A stretch of DNA of 64,000 bases from an uncultured Caulobacterales bacterium (lineage in GTDB: Bacteria; Pseudomonadota; Alphaproteobacteria; Caulobacterales; Maricaulaceae): assembly GCA_937929915.1 (NCBI GenBank), contig CALFUN010000027.1:1-64000 (forward strand), in the 5' to 3' direction. Made by a program: the position numbers and the translations under genes. Positions 43,363 to 54,013 of the stretch are shown piece after piece. The stretch's first letter is position 1, and each line of letters starts with the position of its first letter. The notes under the pieces are model-generated. The model worked only from the letters and a program-made list of their open reading frames with translations. It was not told the DNA's origin and ran no database searches.

Positions 43363-46332
43363 CTACTTTGTTTCAAATACGCTATCGAAAATAGCAGCTT
43401 GTTCTTTTTTATGTTTAGCGGAAATTCCAGTCGCCGTCGAGGCCGCCGCAGGACGGCCCATATAACGCGCGCGGCTTTGCTTGGCTTTAATCGCCCTGAG
43501 GCTCTCTTCCAGATATGGCTCAACAAACGACCATGCGCCCATATTTTTTGGCTCTTCTTGCGCCCAAACAATATCAGCATTTTTAAAACGCTTTAGCTCA
43601 GTTTGTATGGCATCATCGGGATATGGATAAATTTGCTCTAGGCGCAATAAATACAGATCATTACGGCCCCGCTTATTACGTTCTTCAAATAAATCATAAT
43701 AAATCTTACCCGAGCAAATCACGACCCTTTTAATATGCTTATCATCCGCTAAATCAATTTCGCTCACCTCTGGACGATATTGGGCATCATCCCATAAGAC
43801 GCGGTGAAATTCTGACCCGCTCGCCATTTCCGCAAGGGTCGATACACATAATTTATGCCGCAATAAGGATTTAGGGCTCATATTAATCAAAGGCTTACGG
43901 AAATTGCGCTTTAACTGTCGCCGCAGAACATGGAAATAATTCGCCGGCGTTGATATATTTGTAACTTGCATATTATCTTCAGCGCACATTTGTAAATAAC
44001 GCTCAAGACGGGCCGATGAGTGTTCTGGGCCTTGGCCTTCATAACCGTGAGGTAAAAGCATAACAAGGCCCGACATACGCAACCATTTTTGTTCTGCGCT
44101 TGAAATAAACTGATCGACCATGACTTGCGCGCCATTGGCAAAGTCCCCAAATTGCGCTTCCCAAATCGTCAAAGCATTAGGCGAGGTTGTCGAAAATCCA
44201 TATTCAAACCCAAGCACCGCTTCTTCGGATAGATGCGAGTTGAGCACTTGATAATACTCTTGACTGTCAGATAGATGGTTTAGCGGTGTATATTTTTCTT
44301 CTGTTACCTGATCCACAAAATGACTTTGGCGCTGCGAGAACGTCCCGCGTTCGGAATCTTGTCCTGATAAACGCACAGCATGACCTTCTGTAATAAGTGT
44401 TCCAAAGGCCAAATGTTCAGCCAGCCCCCAATCAATATTTTCACCTGAGGCAATTTTATCTGCCCGCGCTTTGATAATACGTTTAAGCGTGCGGTGAATA
44501 TTCACAGAATTTGGCACGGTGGTAATTTTGGTACCAATATCTTTTAGCACAGATAATTCAACAGACGTATCTCCGCGCCGCGCGCCGCCCATTTCATCAG
44601 GTTGTCTTAGCCCTTGCCAGACGCCCTGTAGCCAATCCGGCTGCGTCGTTTTATAACTTTTAGCTTTTTCAAACTCATCATCTAAATATGCGTAGAAATC
44701 ATCAACGCGTTTTTGATGTTCTGCTTCGGATATATCGCCCTGCGCAATTAGGCGCTGTGCATATAAAGTTTGTGTCGACGGCAAATCACCAATGGCTTTA
44801 TACATAAGCGGCTGCGTGAAGCTTGGATCATCCCCTTCATTATGACCGTAACGGCGATAGCAAATAATATCCAGCACTACATCCTTGCCAAATTTCTGGC
44901 GATATTCCGTCGCTATGCGCGCCGCAAAGACAACTGCTTCGGGATCATCACCATTTACATGGAACACAGGCGCTTCGACCATAAAGGCAACATCAGAGCT
45001 ATATTGACCTGACCGATATTCATCTGGCGTGGTTGTAAAGCCAATTTGGTTATTCACAATGACATGGATCGTCCCGCCCGTCCGATAGCCTATAATTTGG
45101 CTCATCTGGAAGCTTTCCATCACAACGCCCTGCCCCGCAAAGGCGCTATCACCATGCAAAATAACCGCCATAACCTGTTCGGGATTATGGCTTTGATATG
45201 TGCCAGAGGCCATTTGCTGTTTCGCGCGGGATTTACCCATGACAACAGGCGCCACGACTTCAAGATGAGAGGGGTTCGGCGCAAGCGATAAATGCACGCG
45301 GTTCCCATCAAATTCGCGGTCATCAGACACGCCAAGATGATATTTCACATCACCCGAGCCAAACTCTTCATTCCCCGCAGAGACACCCCCTAAAAATTCA
45401 TAGAAAATCGCTGAATAAGGCTTTTGCATCACAGATGCCATGACATTTAAACGTCCGCGATGTGGCATACCAAAATTAATATCTTTGAGGCCTAATTGCC
45501 CGCCGCGTTTAATGATTTGCTCTAATGCGGGCAGCAGACTTTCTGCCCCATCAATCCCAAACCGTTTTGTACCTGGATAACGTTTATGAATTAATTGTTC
45601 AAAAGCTTCACCTTCGATGAGCTTTTGCAAAATTGCCAGACGCCCTTCTTTGGAAAAACTAATTTCTTTATCTGGCCCTTCAATACGCTCTTGAATCCAC
45701 AGCTTTTCTTCAGGGCTGGAGATATGCATAAATTGTACGCCTAATGTCGCGCTATAAGTTTGGCGGACAATAGCTAGAATTTGATTAACGGACGCATATT
45801 CAAGTCCTAAAACACCATTGATGAAAATTTTACGATCCATATCCTCTGCGCCGAAGCCATATGTCTCTGGCCGTAGCTCAGGATGCGGATCAGGTTTTTG
45901 CAGGCCGAGCGGATCAAGGTTAGCAATTAAATGCCCCCGAACACGGTAAGCACGGATGAGCATAAGCGCGTTAAGCGAGTCTTGCGCGGCTTGGCGCACT
46001 TCGTCTTGTGAGAGCGCAGGGTTTGCCGCGGAAATGGCAGATTGTGCCGCGCCTTGGCTATCGCCCCAATCCCCTGTGAGAGCTGAGGTTAATTCGCCAT
46101 TAGGCTCGGCTGGCCAATTTGGGCGTTTCCACGCGGGGCCTTTTGCCATTTTCTGCGCATTTGCAGCTTCTTCGCCAAGACTATCAAAATAGGCCCGAAA
46201 AGACGGATCTACACTAGCAGGATTTGCCGTGTAACGGGCTTGCATTTGTTCCAAATAGGCGGCGTTACCGCCATCTAAGAAAAGCGTATCCAAGAAGCTT
46301 TGATTTTGCTCCGACCGGGGTTTATCGGTCAT
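43363..46332 (-). CDS. sucA: 2-Oxoglutarate dehydrogenase E1 component
   Basis: Thiamine-diphosphate enzyme that decarboxylates 2-oxoglutarate and loads the lipoyl arm of SucB. It has 989 residues, normal for the family. The N-terminus FLDTLFLDGGNAAYLEQM is typical, as is FGMPHRGRLNVMASV (about residue 285) and the ThDP-binding region GDSAFAGQGVVMES (about residue 396) followed by VHVNGDDPEAVV-like sequence. It starts 35 bases downstream of sucD and precedes sucB. Confidence 0.97.
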   Translation of the reverse strand: MTDKPRSEQNQSFLDTLFLDGGNAAYLEQMQARYTANPASVDPSFRAYFDSLGEEAANAQKMAKGPAWKRPNWPAEPNGELTSALTGDWGDSQGAAQSAISAANPALSQDEVRQAAQDSLNALMLIRAYRVRGHLIANLDPLGLQKPDPHPELRPETYGFGAEDMDRKIFINGVLGLEYASVNQILAIVRQTYSATLGVQFMHISSPEEKLWIQERIEGPDKEISFSKEGRLAILQKLIEGEAFEQLIHKRYPGTKRFGIDGAESLLPALEQIIKRGGQLGLKDINFGMPHRGRLNVMASVMQKPYSAIFYEFLGGVSAGNEEFGSGDVKYHLGVSDDREFDGNRVHLSLAPNPSHLEVVAPVVMGKSRAKQQMASGTYQSHNPEQVMAVILHGDSAFAGQGVVMESFQMSQIIGYRTGGTIHVIVNNQIGFTTTPDEYRSGQYSSDVAFMVEAPVFHVNGDDPEAVVFAARIATEYRQKFGKDVVLDIICYRRYGHNEGDDPSFTQPLMYKAIGDLPSTQTLYAQRLIAQGDISEAEHQKRVDDFYAYLDDEFEKAKSYKTTQPDWLQGVWQGLRQPDEMGGARRGDTSVELSVLKDIGTKITTVPNSVNIHRTLKRIIKARADKIASGENIDWGLAEHLAFGTLITEGHAVRLSGQDSERGTFSQRQSHFVDQVTEEKYTPLNHLSDSQEYYQVLNSHLSEEAVLGFEYGFSTTSPNALTIWEAQFGDFANGAQVMVDQFISSAEQKWLRMSGLVMLLPHGYEGQGPEHSSARLERYLQMCAEDNMQVTNISTPANYFHVLRRQLKRNFRKPLINMSPKSLLRHKLCVSTLAEMASGSEFHRVLWDDAQYRPEVSEIDLADDKHIKRVVICSGKIYYDLFEERNKRGRNDLYLLRLEQIYPYPDDAIQTELKRFKNADIVWAQEEPKNMGAWSFVEPYLEESLRAIKAKQSRARYMGRPAAASTATGISAKHKKEQAAIFDSVFETK

Positions 46333-46367
46333 ATCATCCTGCCTTTGTGACGTGCTGTCGTAACAAA

Positions 46368-47252
46368 CTATCCGCCTAAAAGTTCCATCATTGTCACGCC
46401 CAATTTTGCGGGGCTTGCGGACACGCGAATGCCAGCCGCCTCCATTGCGGCTATCTTATCCTCAGCGCCGCCCTTTCCGCCACTCACAATCGCGCCAGCA
46501 TGGCCCATTGTACGGCCCGGAGGCGCGGTACGCCCTGCGATAAAGCCAACCATCGGCTTTTTAATGCCTTTTTTGGCCATATGGGTGATATATTCCGCCG
46601 CTTCTTCTTCAGCAGAGCCGCCAATTTCGCCAATCATGATGATTTGCTTGGTCGCGTCATCATGCAAGAATAGCTCTAAGCAGTCGATGAAATTCGTGCC
46701 GTTAATCGGATCGCCACCAATACCAATAGCCGTTGTTTGGCCAAGACCGACTTGCGTGGTTTGAAACACAGCCTCATAGGTCAGCGTGCCGGAGCGAGAC
46801 ACCACACCGCAGCTCCCCTTTTTGAAGATTTTACCTGGCATGATGCCGATTTTACACTCATCTGGGGTTAAAACGCCTGGGCAATTCGGGCCAATCAGAC
46901 GCGATTTAGACCCAACCAAAGCCCGTTTAACAGGGATCATATCGGCCACAGGAATCCCTTCGGTAATGGCGATAATTAATTCCATTTCCGCGTCAATCGC
47001 CTCGAGGATAGAATCCGCGGCAAAGGGCGGCGGGACGTAAATCACACTCGCGCTTGCGCCTGTCGCGTGTTTGGCCTCGGCCACCGTGTCAAAATTTGGC
47101 AGGCCAATATGGGTGGTTCCGCCTTTACCGGGTGTCACACCCGCCACCATTTTCGTGCCATAAGCTATAGCCTGCTCCGTATGGAACGTACCGGTTTTAC
47201 CCGTCATGCCTTGGGTGATGACTTTGGTATCTTTGTTGATAAGTACTGACAT
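46368..47252 (-). CDS. sucD: Succinyl-CoA synthetase alpha subunit
   Basis: Phosphohistidine and CoA-binding subunit of succinyl-CoA synthetase. It has 294 residues. The CoA-binding Rossmann start is [15 protein letters not shown], and the catalytic phosphohistidine lies in [16 protein letters not shown] near residue 251. Its partner sucC lies upstream, but an unrelated gene (47257-47943) is inserted between them, with only 4 bases to sucD, so sucD probably still relies on the sucC promoter. Confidence 0.97.
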   Translation of the reverse strand: MSVLINKDTKVITQGMTGKTGTFHTEQAIAYGTKMVAGVTPGKGGTTHIGLPNFDTVAEAKHATGASASVIYVPPPFAADSILEAIDAEMELIIAITEGIPVADMIPVKRALVGSKSRLIGPNCPGVLTPDECKIGIMPGKIFKKGSCGVVSRSGTLTYEAVFQTTQVGLGQTTAIGIGGDPINGTNFIDCLELFLHDDATKQIIMIGEIGGSAEEEAAEYITHMAKKGIKKPMVGFIAGRTAPPGRTMGHAGAIVSGGKGGAEDKIAAMEAAGIRVSASPAKLGVTMMELLGG

Positions 47253-47256
47253 TTAT

Positions 47257-47943
47257 TTATCTTACTTTCTTGGCGGTTTGTTTGTATTTTAGAATTAAAA
47301 CTGGGCGCATCAGTTCAGCTGTCATTTCGCCGCTTTCTTTTACAAAAAGTGAATGCGTATTCCATTTGCGAAAACGGCCATCTTCAGAAATCGACTTTAT
47401 ATCTTTTTCCATCCAAAAGAGACCGTCTAAATCGGATCGAATTTTCACGAACAGACTATCTGCAGGAATCACTATTCCCTTTTCTGTGTCGTCTCTCGTA
47501 GGGAAGCCAACACTTATGATAGCAGCACATTCAAATATAACATCGCCACTCTCTTCTTTTTCTATCACTAAGAGATTTATTGACGGAAGCGCTAGCAACT
47601 CTCTCTCATTTGTTAGTGGAGGATCATAATCATATATCAAATCACTTGCGCGATCATTGTTTAGCTTAAACCCTACACCGCCTTCATTCTCGATAGGTTG
47701 GACGTCAGAGAATAACTTTGCACGAACAAAATCTATGCTTTTCTGATGGCTATTGTAAGCTTTGTCACAAAAATTCAAAAAAATGGAATTAACAGAGTTT
47801 AGGCCTTCATCAGAGTCGACTTGCAAAGCGGGAAACCCAGCTTTGTGATACCCGTCAAAGCTATCAGCAGCAAACGCATGATAACTAGAGAACATCACAA
47901 ACAGACTAACTAAGCCAGTCGATATGCGGTAGAAGGACAACAA
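47257..47943 (-). CDS. Unrecognised secreted protein inserted between sucC and sucD
   Basis: A 228-residue protein that I do not recognise. The N-terminus looks like a signal peptide (hydrophobic to about residue 24, possible cleavage at AFAAD). The mature part is acidic, mixed alpha/beta, with two cysteines (C59 in NFCDKA and one in FECAAI). The start is uncertain: two TTG codons at 47943 and 47940 follow an AGGG that overlaps the sucC stop. It is clearly AT-richer than sucC and sucD. The gap to sucC is 3 bases and to sucD 4 bases, so it is expressed as part of the suc operon. Confidence 0.7.
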   Translation of the reverse strand: MLSFYRISTGLVSLFVMFSSYHAFAADSFDGYHKAGFPALQVDSDEGLNSVNSIFLNFCDKAYNSHQKSIDFVRAKLFSDVQPIENEGGVGFKLNNDRASDLIYDYDPPLTNERELLALPSINLLVIEKEESGDVIFECAAIISVGFPTRDDTEKGIVIPADSLFVKIRSDLDGLFWMEKDIKSISEDGRFRKWNTHSLFVKESGEMTAELMRPVLILKYKQTAKKVR

Positions 47944-47946
47944 ACC

Positions 47947-49140
47947 CTACCCCTTCACCGCGGCTACAATCTTCTGCGCCGCATCGTCCAGATCATCGGC
48001 GGCAATCACGTTCAGTCCGCTCTCATTGATAATCTTCTTACCCGCTTCGACGTTTGTGCCTTCAAGGCGCACGACAAGCGGGACTTTAAGGCCCACTTCT
48101 TTGACGGCGTCGACTGTGCCTTGGGCGATGACATCACATTTCATAATACCGCCAAAGATATTAATCAGAATACCTTCGACTTTCGAATCTGATGTCAGGA
48201 TTTTAAAGGCTGCGACAATATTTTCTTTCGTCGCGCCGCCGCCCACATCCAAAAAGTTAGCAGGCTCCGCCCCGTAAAGCTTGATGATGTCCATCGTGCT
48301 CATAGCAAGGCCTGCGCCGTTGACCATACAGCCAATATTGCCGTCCAAAGCAACGTAAGACAGGTCATATTTCTTGGCCTCAGTCTCTTTGCTGTCTTCT
48401 TCAGTAATGTCGCGCAGCTCTTGAATGTCAGGGTGACGGAACAGCGCATTTTCATCAAAGCTGATTTTGGCATCCAGACAATGCAAGCGGCCATCTTCGG
48501 TAACAATCAACGGATTAATCTCTAGCATGGACATGTCTTTGGCAAGGAAGCCATTATAAAGTGTCTGGCCAAGCTTACGCGCTTGTTTGGCCAAATCCCC
48601 CGATAAGCCGAGCGCTTTGGCGAGCGTGCGCCCGTGATGCGGCATAAAACCCGTCGCCGGGTCTACGTCAAAATTAATCACTTTTTCTGGTGTGTCATGG
48701 GCTACGGCCTCAATGTCCATTCCGCCTTGCGTTGAGGCAATGAATGACACTTGCGAGGTTTCACGGTTAATAATGATGGACAGGTAAAGCTCTGTTTCAA
48801 TGTCAGAGCCGTCTTCGATGTAAAGACGGTTGACTTGCTTACCCTCATCGCCTGTTTGCGCCGTAACCAAATATGCACCGAGCATTTCCTTGGCATTGGC
48901 AACCACTTCGTCAACAGAAAATGCCAGACGCACGCCGCCTTTGGCATCTTTAGGCGCGCCGATAAATGTGCCTTTCCCGCGTCCGCCTGCATGAATTTGG
49001 GATTTCACCACCCATAACGGGCCGCCTAATGCTTTGGCCGCCGCTTCGGCTTCATCGGCTGAAAAGATAGCCACGCCTTTAGAGACAGGGGCGCCAAGCG
49101 ATTTAAGGACAGCCTTGCCCTGATATTCGTGTATATTCAT
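47947..49140 (-). CDS. sucC: Succinyl-CoA synthetase beta subunit
   Basis: ATP-grasp subunit that converts succinyl-CoA to succinate with nucleotide phosphorylation. It has 397 residues. It starts [16 protein letters not shown], has [13 protein letters not shown] near residue 47 and the C-terminal [12 protein letters not shown] with [10 protein letters not shown]. It is the first gene of the leftward suc block. The 234-base region upstream holds a hairpin but no gene. Confidence 0.97.
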   Translation of the reverse strand: MNIHEYQGKAVLKSLGAPVSKGVAIFSADEAEAAAKALGGPLWVVKSQIHAGGRGKGTFIGAPKDAKGGVRLAFSVDEVVANAKEMLGAYLVTAQTGDEGKQVNRLYIEDGSDIETELYLSIIINRETSQVSFIASTQGGMDIEAVAHDTPEKVINFDVDPATGFMPHHGRTLAKALGLSGDLAKQARKLGQTLYNGFLAKDMSMLEINPLIVTEDGRLHCLDAKISFDENALFRHPDIQELRDITEEDSKETEAKKYDLSYVALDGNIGCMVNGAGLAMSTMDIIKLYGAEPANFLDVGGGATKENIVAAFKILTSDSKVEGILINIFGGIMKCDVIAQGTVDAVKEVGLKVPLVVRLEGTNVEAGKKIINESGLNVIAADDLDDAAQKIVAAVKG

Positions 49141-49215
49141 GAAAAATAGTCCGCGTTCGTTTACTCACCAATCGAACCCCATTTGGGGTGTCAAACTCAG
49201 GGCGCTTATAGCAGG

Positions 49216-49243
49216 GCGGGTTTTACTCGCAAGCAAAACCCGC
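49216..49243. repeat. Hairpin between the acetyltransferase gene and sucC
   Basis: GCGGGTTTT and AAAACCCGC form a perfect 9-base stem with a 10-base loop. It lies about 130 bases after the acetyltransferase stop and about 75 bases upstream of the sucC start. No T-run follows on either strand, so it may be a leader or operator rather than a terminator. Confidence 0.45.
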
Positions 49244-49374
49244 TAATCTAGCCCAAAAACATCGGCGCTTTGAGGTCAAAAAATAGTGTGAAAGGATTAA
49301 GAGCGCGAAATACCTTCCATAAATCCTGCAATATCGTTTCTGTATCAAGGACACAAAGCTTATGCAGAGACATT

Positions 49375-49902
49375 TTATGGATGTGCATCTTGGCCGTAAA
49401 CATGATGCGGATCATCGGAAATGGCGGGGATACAATCAACATCATAAAGCCATTTTGACCCGAGCTTTTCTGCCGTTTTAAGACTCGCCACATTATCCAT
49501 CGCTATGGTGTGAACCACACGAGGCCAGCCCAATACATTAAAGGCATAATCAATACAGGCCCGCGCAGCTTCGCTGGCAAATCCTTTACGCCAATGTGGC
49601 CGCGCAATCGTCCAGCCGATTTCAGGCTCTGGCCAGCCTTCAGGGTTCCACGGCCCGACGCGGCCCACCCACTGCCCGCTTGATTTATCGATTACAGAGT
49701 AGAAACTATAGCCGTGAATCGCTTGGTGTCCGATAACGGTCGCCATATGCCGCCAAGCTTGAGCGCGGCTCATACCGGGACCGCCCCCAAGGCCCGCCAT
49801 TGTTTCTTTATCGCTAAAACACGCCGCCCATGGCTCAAAATCCCGTTTAGGGTCAACATGGCGTAAAATAAGACGGTCAGTTTCCAATACGGTTTTACTC
49901 AT
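49375..49902 (-). CDS. GNAT acetyltransferase (RimJ/RimL-like)
   Basis: A 175-residue N-acetyltransferase of the Acetyltransf_3 type. It starts with LETDRLILRHVDPKRD, and the acetyl-CoA loop is GWTIARPHWRKGFASEA near residue 95. Such proteins acetylate N-termini or small molecules; the substrate here is unknown. It lies between mdh (upstream on this strand, with a terminator between) and sucC, so it breaks the mdh-sucC linkage seen in many relatives. Confidence 0.85.
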   Translation of the reverse strand: MSKTVLETDRLILRHVDPKRDFEPWAACFSDKETMAGLGGGPGMSRAQAWRHMATVIGHQAIHGYSFYSVIDKSSGQWVGRVGPWNPEGWPEPEIGWTIARPHWRKGFASEAARACIDYAFNVLGWPRVVHTIAMDNVASLKTAEKLGSKWLYDVDCIPAISDDPHHVYGQDAHP

Positions 49903-49940
49903 ACCGGCCTTATAGTCCGCTCTTTAAAACGATCTCAAAT

Positions 49941-49977
49941 AAAAAAAGCGGCCCCTCAAATATCTTTGAAGGCCCGC
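49941..49977 (-). terminator. Rho-independent terminator of mdh
   Basis: On the reverse strand a 13-position stem (one G-G mismatch and one wobble, loop GATA, 49948-49977) is followed by seven T (49941-49947). It lies about 40 bases downstream of the mdh stop and separates mdh from the acetyltransferase and suc genes. Confidence 0.85.
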
Positions 49978-50019
49978 CTTTTAGACCGAATATTATGCTA
50001 AACCGAATATTATGCGCGG

Positions 50020-51000
<981 letters not shown>

Positions 51001-51142
51001 TTAAGGACTGGATTTGAGCGCCTTTTAGACACAAAGCGAGCGAGTCGCAATGGCATACTGTTCAAAATAAATTCTCCTTAAAGTCGAATATTCTAGAATA
51101 GCCATAAGCTTTCAGTTAGGTTTTAATAATGGAGGGAAGCGT

Positions 51143-52069
51143 ATGTTTCATGATTTATACTACAATGGTGACAAGCTACGCTTGAGGACAGGCGAGACCC
51201 TAAGCAGTGTGTTTACGTCTAATGGCGGATATTACGGCCTGCGCGATGGGTCTTATGAATTAGAAATGGCGCCTACAAGCGGGGAGGTTTTTCTTCGAAC
51301 GTCAGATCGTATCCTTAAAAGCCTGATGAAAGGCCAAAAACCTACATTAACAAATGCTCCGTCACCCTTAGATACACTCACACCATTTATATCCCTTGAT
51401 CCAACTGGACATGCAGAAAAAAGGGCAGGCGGGGAACTCTACTTACACAGTACACCCGCCAAACATACTAGGCGAGGCATTCGGCTCTCCCGACTATCAT
51501 TTCAAAGACTCAAATCATATGCGAAATTACGACGTAAACATACATTGAGCTTATACGTCAAAATTGGTAATCGCGCGCCTTGGATGGATACGGCTTGGGG
51601 AGAAAAAGGCACTAAAGAAATTAGTGGATCTAGTCATAATGCGCGGGTTTTAGAATATAGCGAGGATGATGGTTTTCCCATGAGTACTGACGATGATGGC
51701 CACCCTTGGTGCGGAGCATTCATTGGTTGGGTTATGCGCGAAAATAATTTTTCTGTACCCCATATCTCTGTGAGATCAGCAGATTGGAGAACTTATGGGC
51801 GAAAGATTAGTAACCCAACATATGGCTGTATTGGCTTTAAATGGCGGAATAGAAATAGAAATGAAGGCCATGTCACTTTTATCATTGGAACAAATGATAA
51901 AGGTGATCAACTTTATGGACTCGGTGGTAATCAAAACGATGAAGTCAACGTGATGGAGTTCCCAACGAATGCCTTTGATACATTTTGCATACCTAGCAAT
52001 TATGTTAATAAACATGATTGGTTACCCATCTACAAGGATGAATTCGTAAAAAGTGGGCGACAAGGATAA
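51143..52069 (+). CDS. Putative peptidoglycan amidase/endopeptidase (TIGR02594-like), candidate antibacterial effector
   Basis: A 308-residue protein without a signal peptide. Residues 145-275 resemble the TIGR02594 group of NlpC/CHAP-like hydrolases: PWMDTAWGEKGTKEI, catalytic C190 in HPWCGAFIGW, catalytic H243 in NEGHVTFIIG, and GGNQNDEVNV at 261-270. The first 140 residues are separate. They carry SYEL near residue 38, LYLHS at 99-103 and RRGIRLS at 110-116, which resembles an L,D-transpeptidase-like (DUF2778/Tlde1) domain in which the catalytic cysteine is lost. GGAGGG lies 6 bases before the ATG. A small lipoprotein gene follows after 5 bases, as in effector-immunity pairs. No secretion or phage gene is nearby, so the delivery route is unknown; an endolysin or housekeeping role remains possible. 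Confidence 0.7.
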   Translation: MFHDLYYNGDKLRLRTGETLSSVFTSNGGYYGLRDGSYELEMAPTSGEVFLRTSDRILKSLMKGQKPTLTNAPSPLDTLTPFISLDPTGHAEKRAGGELYLHSTPAKHTRRGIRLSRLSFQRLKSYAKLRRKHTLSLYVKIGNRAPWMDTAWGEKGTKEISGSSHNARVLEYSEDDGFPMSTDDDGHPWCGAFIGWVMRENNFSVPHISVRSADWRTYGRKISNPTYGCIGFKWRNRNRNEGHVTFIIGTNDKGDQLYGLGGNQNDEVNVMEFPTNAFDTFCIPSNYVNKHDWLPIYKDEFVKSGRQG

Positions 52070-52074
52070 TATCT

Positions 52075-52620
52075 ATGCAGTTAAAACGACATATGTTTTT
52101 ACCTTTAATTTTATCACTCTGCGCATGTGATCTTGTTTCAAAAAGAGCCCCTGCAAAAACGTTTGAAACACCTCATATTTCCAAGAATAAGGCTTCACAT
52201 ACTGATGTAGATCCAAAAATAATTACGCGTAACAAAAAACTAATAGATTATTTTTTAGAGGAAGCACCTTATCTTGCTTTAGTACAAACTAAAAAGATTG
52301 AACGCACTTCGATATGGGCGGATGAAATTGGACAAATGCAAGATTTGGATATTCACACAGATGTTTTAGAAACCTTTCGAGGAAAGCCTGCAAAGACAAT
52401 TAAATACATTCTAAGCAGAGAAATGGAACCATTGAGCCCTATTCCCGCAATAGACTCAACACCACACATTATAAGTCTCTGCTATGTAAACGGGATATAT
52501 AGCGCCCAAGAAGTTGCCTTTTCTATAGAAGCTTATCCCGCGCTTATTGAATATGCACGACAGCAGACTAAAGCTGATATTGCATCAGACCGCACTTATC
52601 CAAACTGCCCAACGCCTTAG
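52075..52620 (+). CDS. Small lipoprotein, candidate immunity protein for the upstream amidase
   Basis: A 181-residue protein that I do not recognise. The N-terminus is a lipoprotein signal with the cysteine at C18 (LCAC followed by Asp), so the protein should be anchored at a membrane facing the periplasm. The mature part is charged, AT-rich in DNA, and has two further cysteines (ISLCYVNG and YPNCPTP) that could form a disulfide. It starts 5 bases after the amidase gene with an AAGGA site inside that gene, so the two are cotranslated. Periplasmic location fits protection against a wall-cutting enzyme. Its last 4 bases overlap zapE on the other strand. Confidence 0.7.
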   Translation: MQLKRHMFLPLILSLCACDLVSKRAPAKTFETPHISKNKASHTDVDPKIITRNKKLIDYFLEEAPYLALVQTKKIERTSIWADEIGQMQDLDIHTDVLETFRGKPAKTIKYILSREMEPLSPIPAIDSTPHIISLCYVNGIYSAQEVAFSIEAYPALIEYARQQTKADIASDRTYPNCPTP

Positions 52621-53717
52621 CTATTTGTTCCCATAATCCGCCGCTCTCCAAGGTAATTTTCGCTGCGCATTTCAATGAGGCGCGAGGCGGTGCGTTCAAA
52701 TTCAAACACCCCGTCGCCTTTGGCATAAAGTTCATGCGGCTCCACGGCGGCGCTCATAATTAATTTTGTCCGTGTTTCGTAAAGCGCATCAATCAGTGTA
52801 ACAAAGCGTTTAGCTTCATTACGATTTTCAGGCCCCATTTGCGGCACATCTTCTAAAATCAATGTTTGGAACGCATGGGATAGACGCAGATAATCCGCCG
52901 CCCCCAAAGGCTCCCCGCATAGCCGGTTGAAATTTGTTCGCGCTGTCCCCGCTGCGGCGCGCTTGATACACATATCGCGCCCTTGCACAGTCAGGCACGC
53001 TTCGCGAGGCGTTGCGATTCCGATTAGGCGCGCCCAAGCCGCATCAATGCCAGCATCGGCTTGCGGCCCAAGCGGGGTGTAATAAACTGGCGCGGCGGTG
53101 AGTTGACGCAAGCGGTGATCTGTATCTCCAACAAATTCGTGGATAATCAAATGCTGGGACATCATTTCAATAAAAGGTTCAAAAAGTTGGCGGTTAAGCC
53201 CGTTCTTATATAGATCATTAGGCGGGCGATTAGAGGTCGCAACGACAATCACCCCGCGCGCCCATAACGCCTCAAATAGGCGCGATAAAATCATCGCATC
53301 TGTAATGTCTGTGACATGAAACTCATCAAAGCAGAGCAAATGCGCATCAGCCGCAATATCTTTAGCAACAGGCACAATAGGATCGCCCGATTTTTTATTG
53401 GCCTTGCGCCACGCATTAATCCGTTCATGCACATCCAGCATAAAGGCATGGAAATGCACGCGGCGCTTGTCTTGAATCGGAGCCGCTTCAAAAAACCAAT
53501 CCATTAACATGGATTTACCACGGCCAACACCGCCCCACATATAAAGGCCTTTGGGGGTACGGGCTGTCTTCAGTAAACGCGCGAGAAAACTTGGTCGATC
53601 ATTTGGCAAACGCTTTAACAGCTCATCAAGCGCCGCGGCCGCCGAATGTTGCGCGTCATCAGGGATAAGTGTCCCGTCATCATAAAGACGGGTTAATTGT
53701 TGGCAAACCGCTCCCAT
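52617..53717 (-). CDS. zapE: Cell-division ATPase ZapE (AFG1 family)
   Basis: AAA-type ATPase of the AFG1/LACE1 family; in E. coli it modulates FtsZ rings. It has 366 residues. Walker A is GGVGRGKSMLMD near residue 58, Walker B is LLCFDEFHVTDITDA near residue 128, followed by VVATSNRPPNDLYKNGL. The ATG overlaps the stop of a 35-residue membrane-protein gene (TAATG), so the two are coupled. The gene usually neighbours mdh in this class; here the amidase/lipoprotein pair lies between. Confidence 0.94.
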   Translation of the reverse strand: MGAVCQQLTRLYDDGTLIPDDAQHSAAAALDELLKRLPNDRPSFLARLLKTARTPKGLYMWGGVGRGKSMLMDWFFEAAPIQDKRRVHFHAFMLDVHERINAWRKANKKSGDPIVPVAKDIAADAHLLCFDEFHVTDITDAMILSRLFEALWARGVIVVATSNRPPNDLYKNGLNRQLFEPFIEMMSQHLIIHEFVGDTDHRLRQLTAAPVYYTPLGPQADAGIDAAWARLIGIATPREACLTVQGRDMCIKRAAAGTARTNFNRLCGEPLGAADYLRLSHAFQTLILEDVPQMGPENRNEAKRFVTLIDALYETRTKLIMSAAVEPHELYAKGDGVFEFERTASRLIEMRSENYLGERRIMGTNS

Positions 53718-53824
53718 TAGGCCGTCTTCAGGCTTAAAAGCACTATACCCGCCGCCAACAGGCCAAAGGCAAAAATCAAGAGTGCGTAAAATAGCGGTTT
53801 ATTACGAATGGGCGCAGGTTCCAT
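53717..53824 (-). CDS. 35-residue single-pass membrane protein coupled to zapE
   Basis: A very short leftward gene with ATG at 53824, a GGAGACC ribosome site just upstream and TAA at 53717-53719. The product starts MEPAPIRNKPLFYA and has one hydrophobic helix (about residues 11-31), ending SLKTA. The stop shares a base with the zapE start (TAATG), a strong sign that it is translated. No family is recognised. It may help place ZapE at the membrane; this is inference from coupling only. Confidence 0.65.
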   Translation of the reverse strand: MEPAPIRNKPLFYALLIFAFGLLAAGIVLLSLKTA

Positions 53825-54013
53825 AAGGTCTCCTAACGCACTGATACATAGCGTCAAGTCATCCTGAGAGCAACGTCAATAGATCTAAAAATAACATTTT
53901 GTTCATGCAGCGTTTATGTTAACTTTCCTACATACTGAATCGGAAGGACATGCATGAGCGTGTCTATTGGGGGCTCATTTAGGGGTCGACATTATTTTTG
54001 GAGGTTCCTGAAA

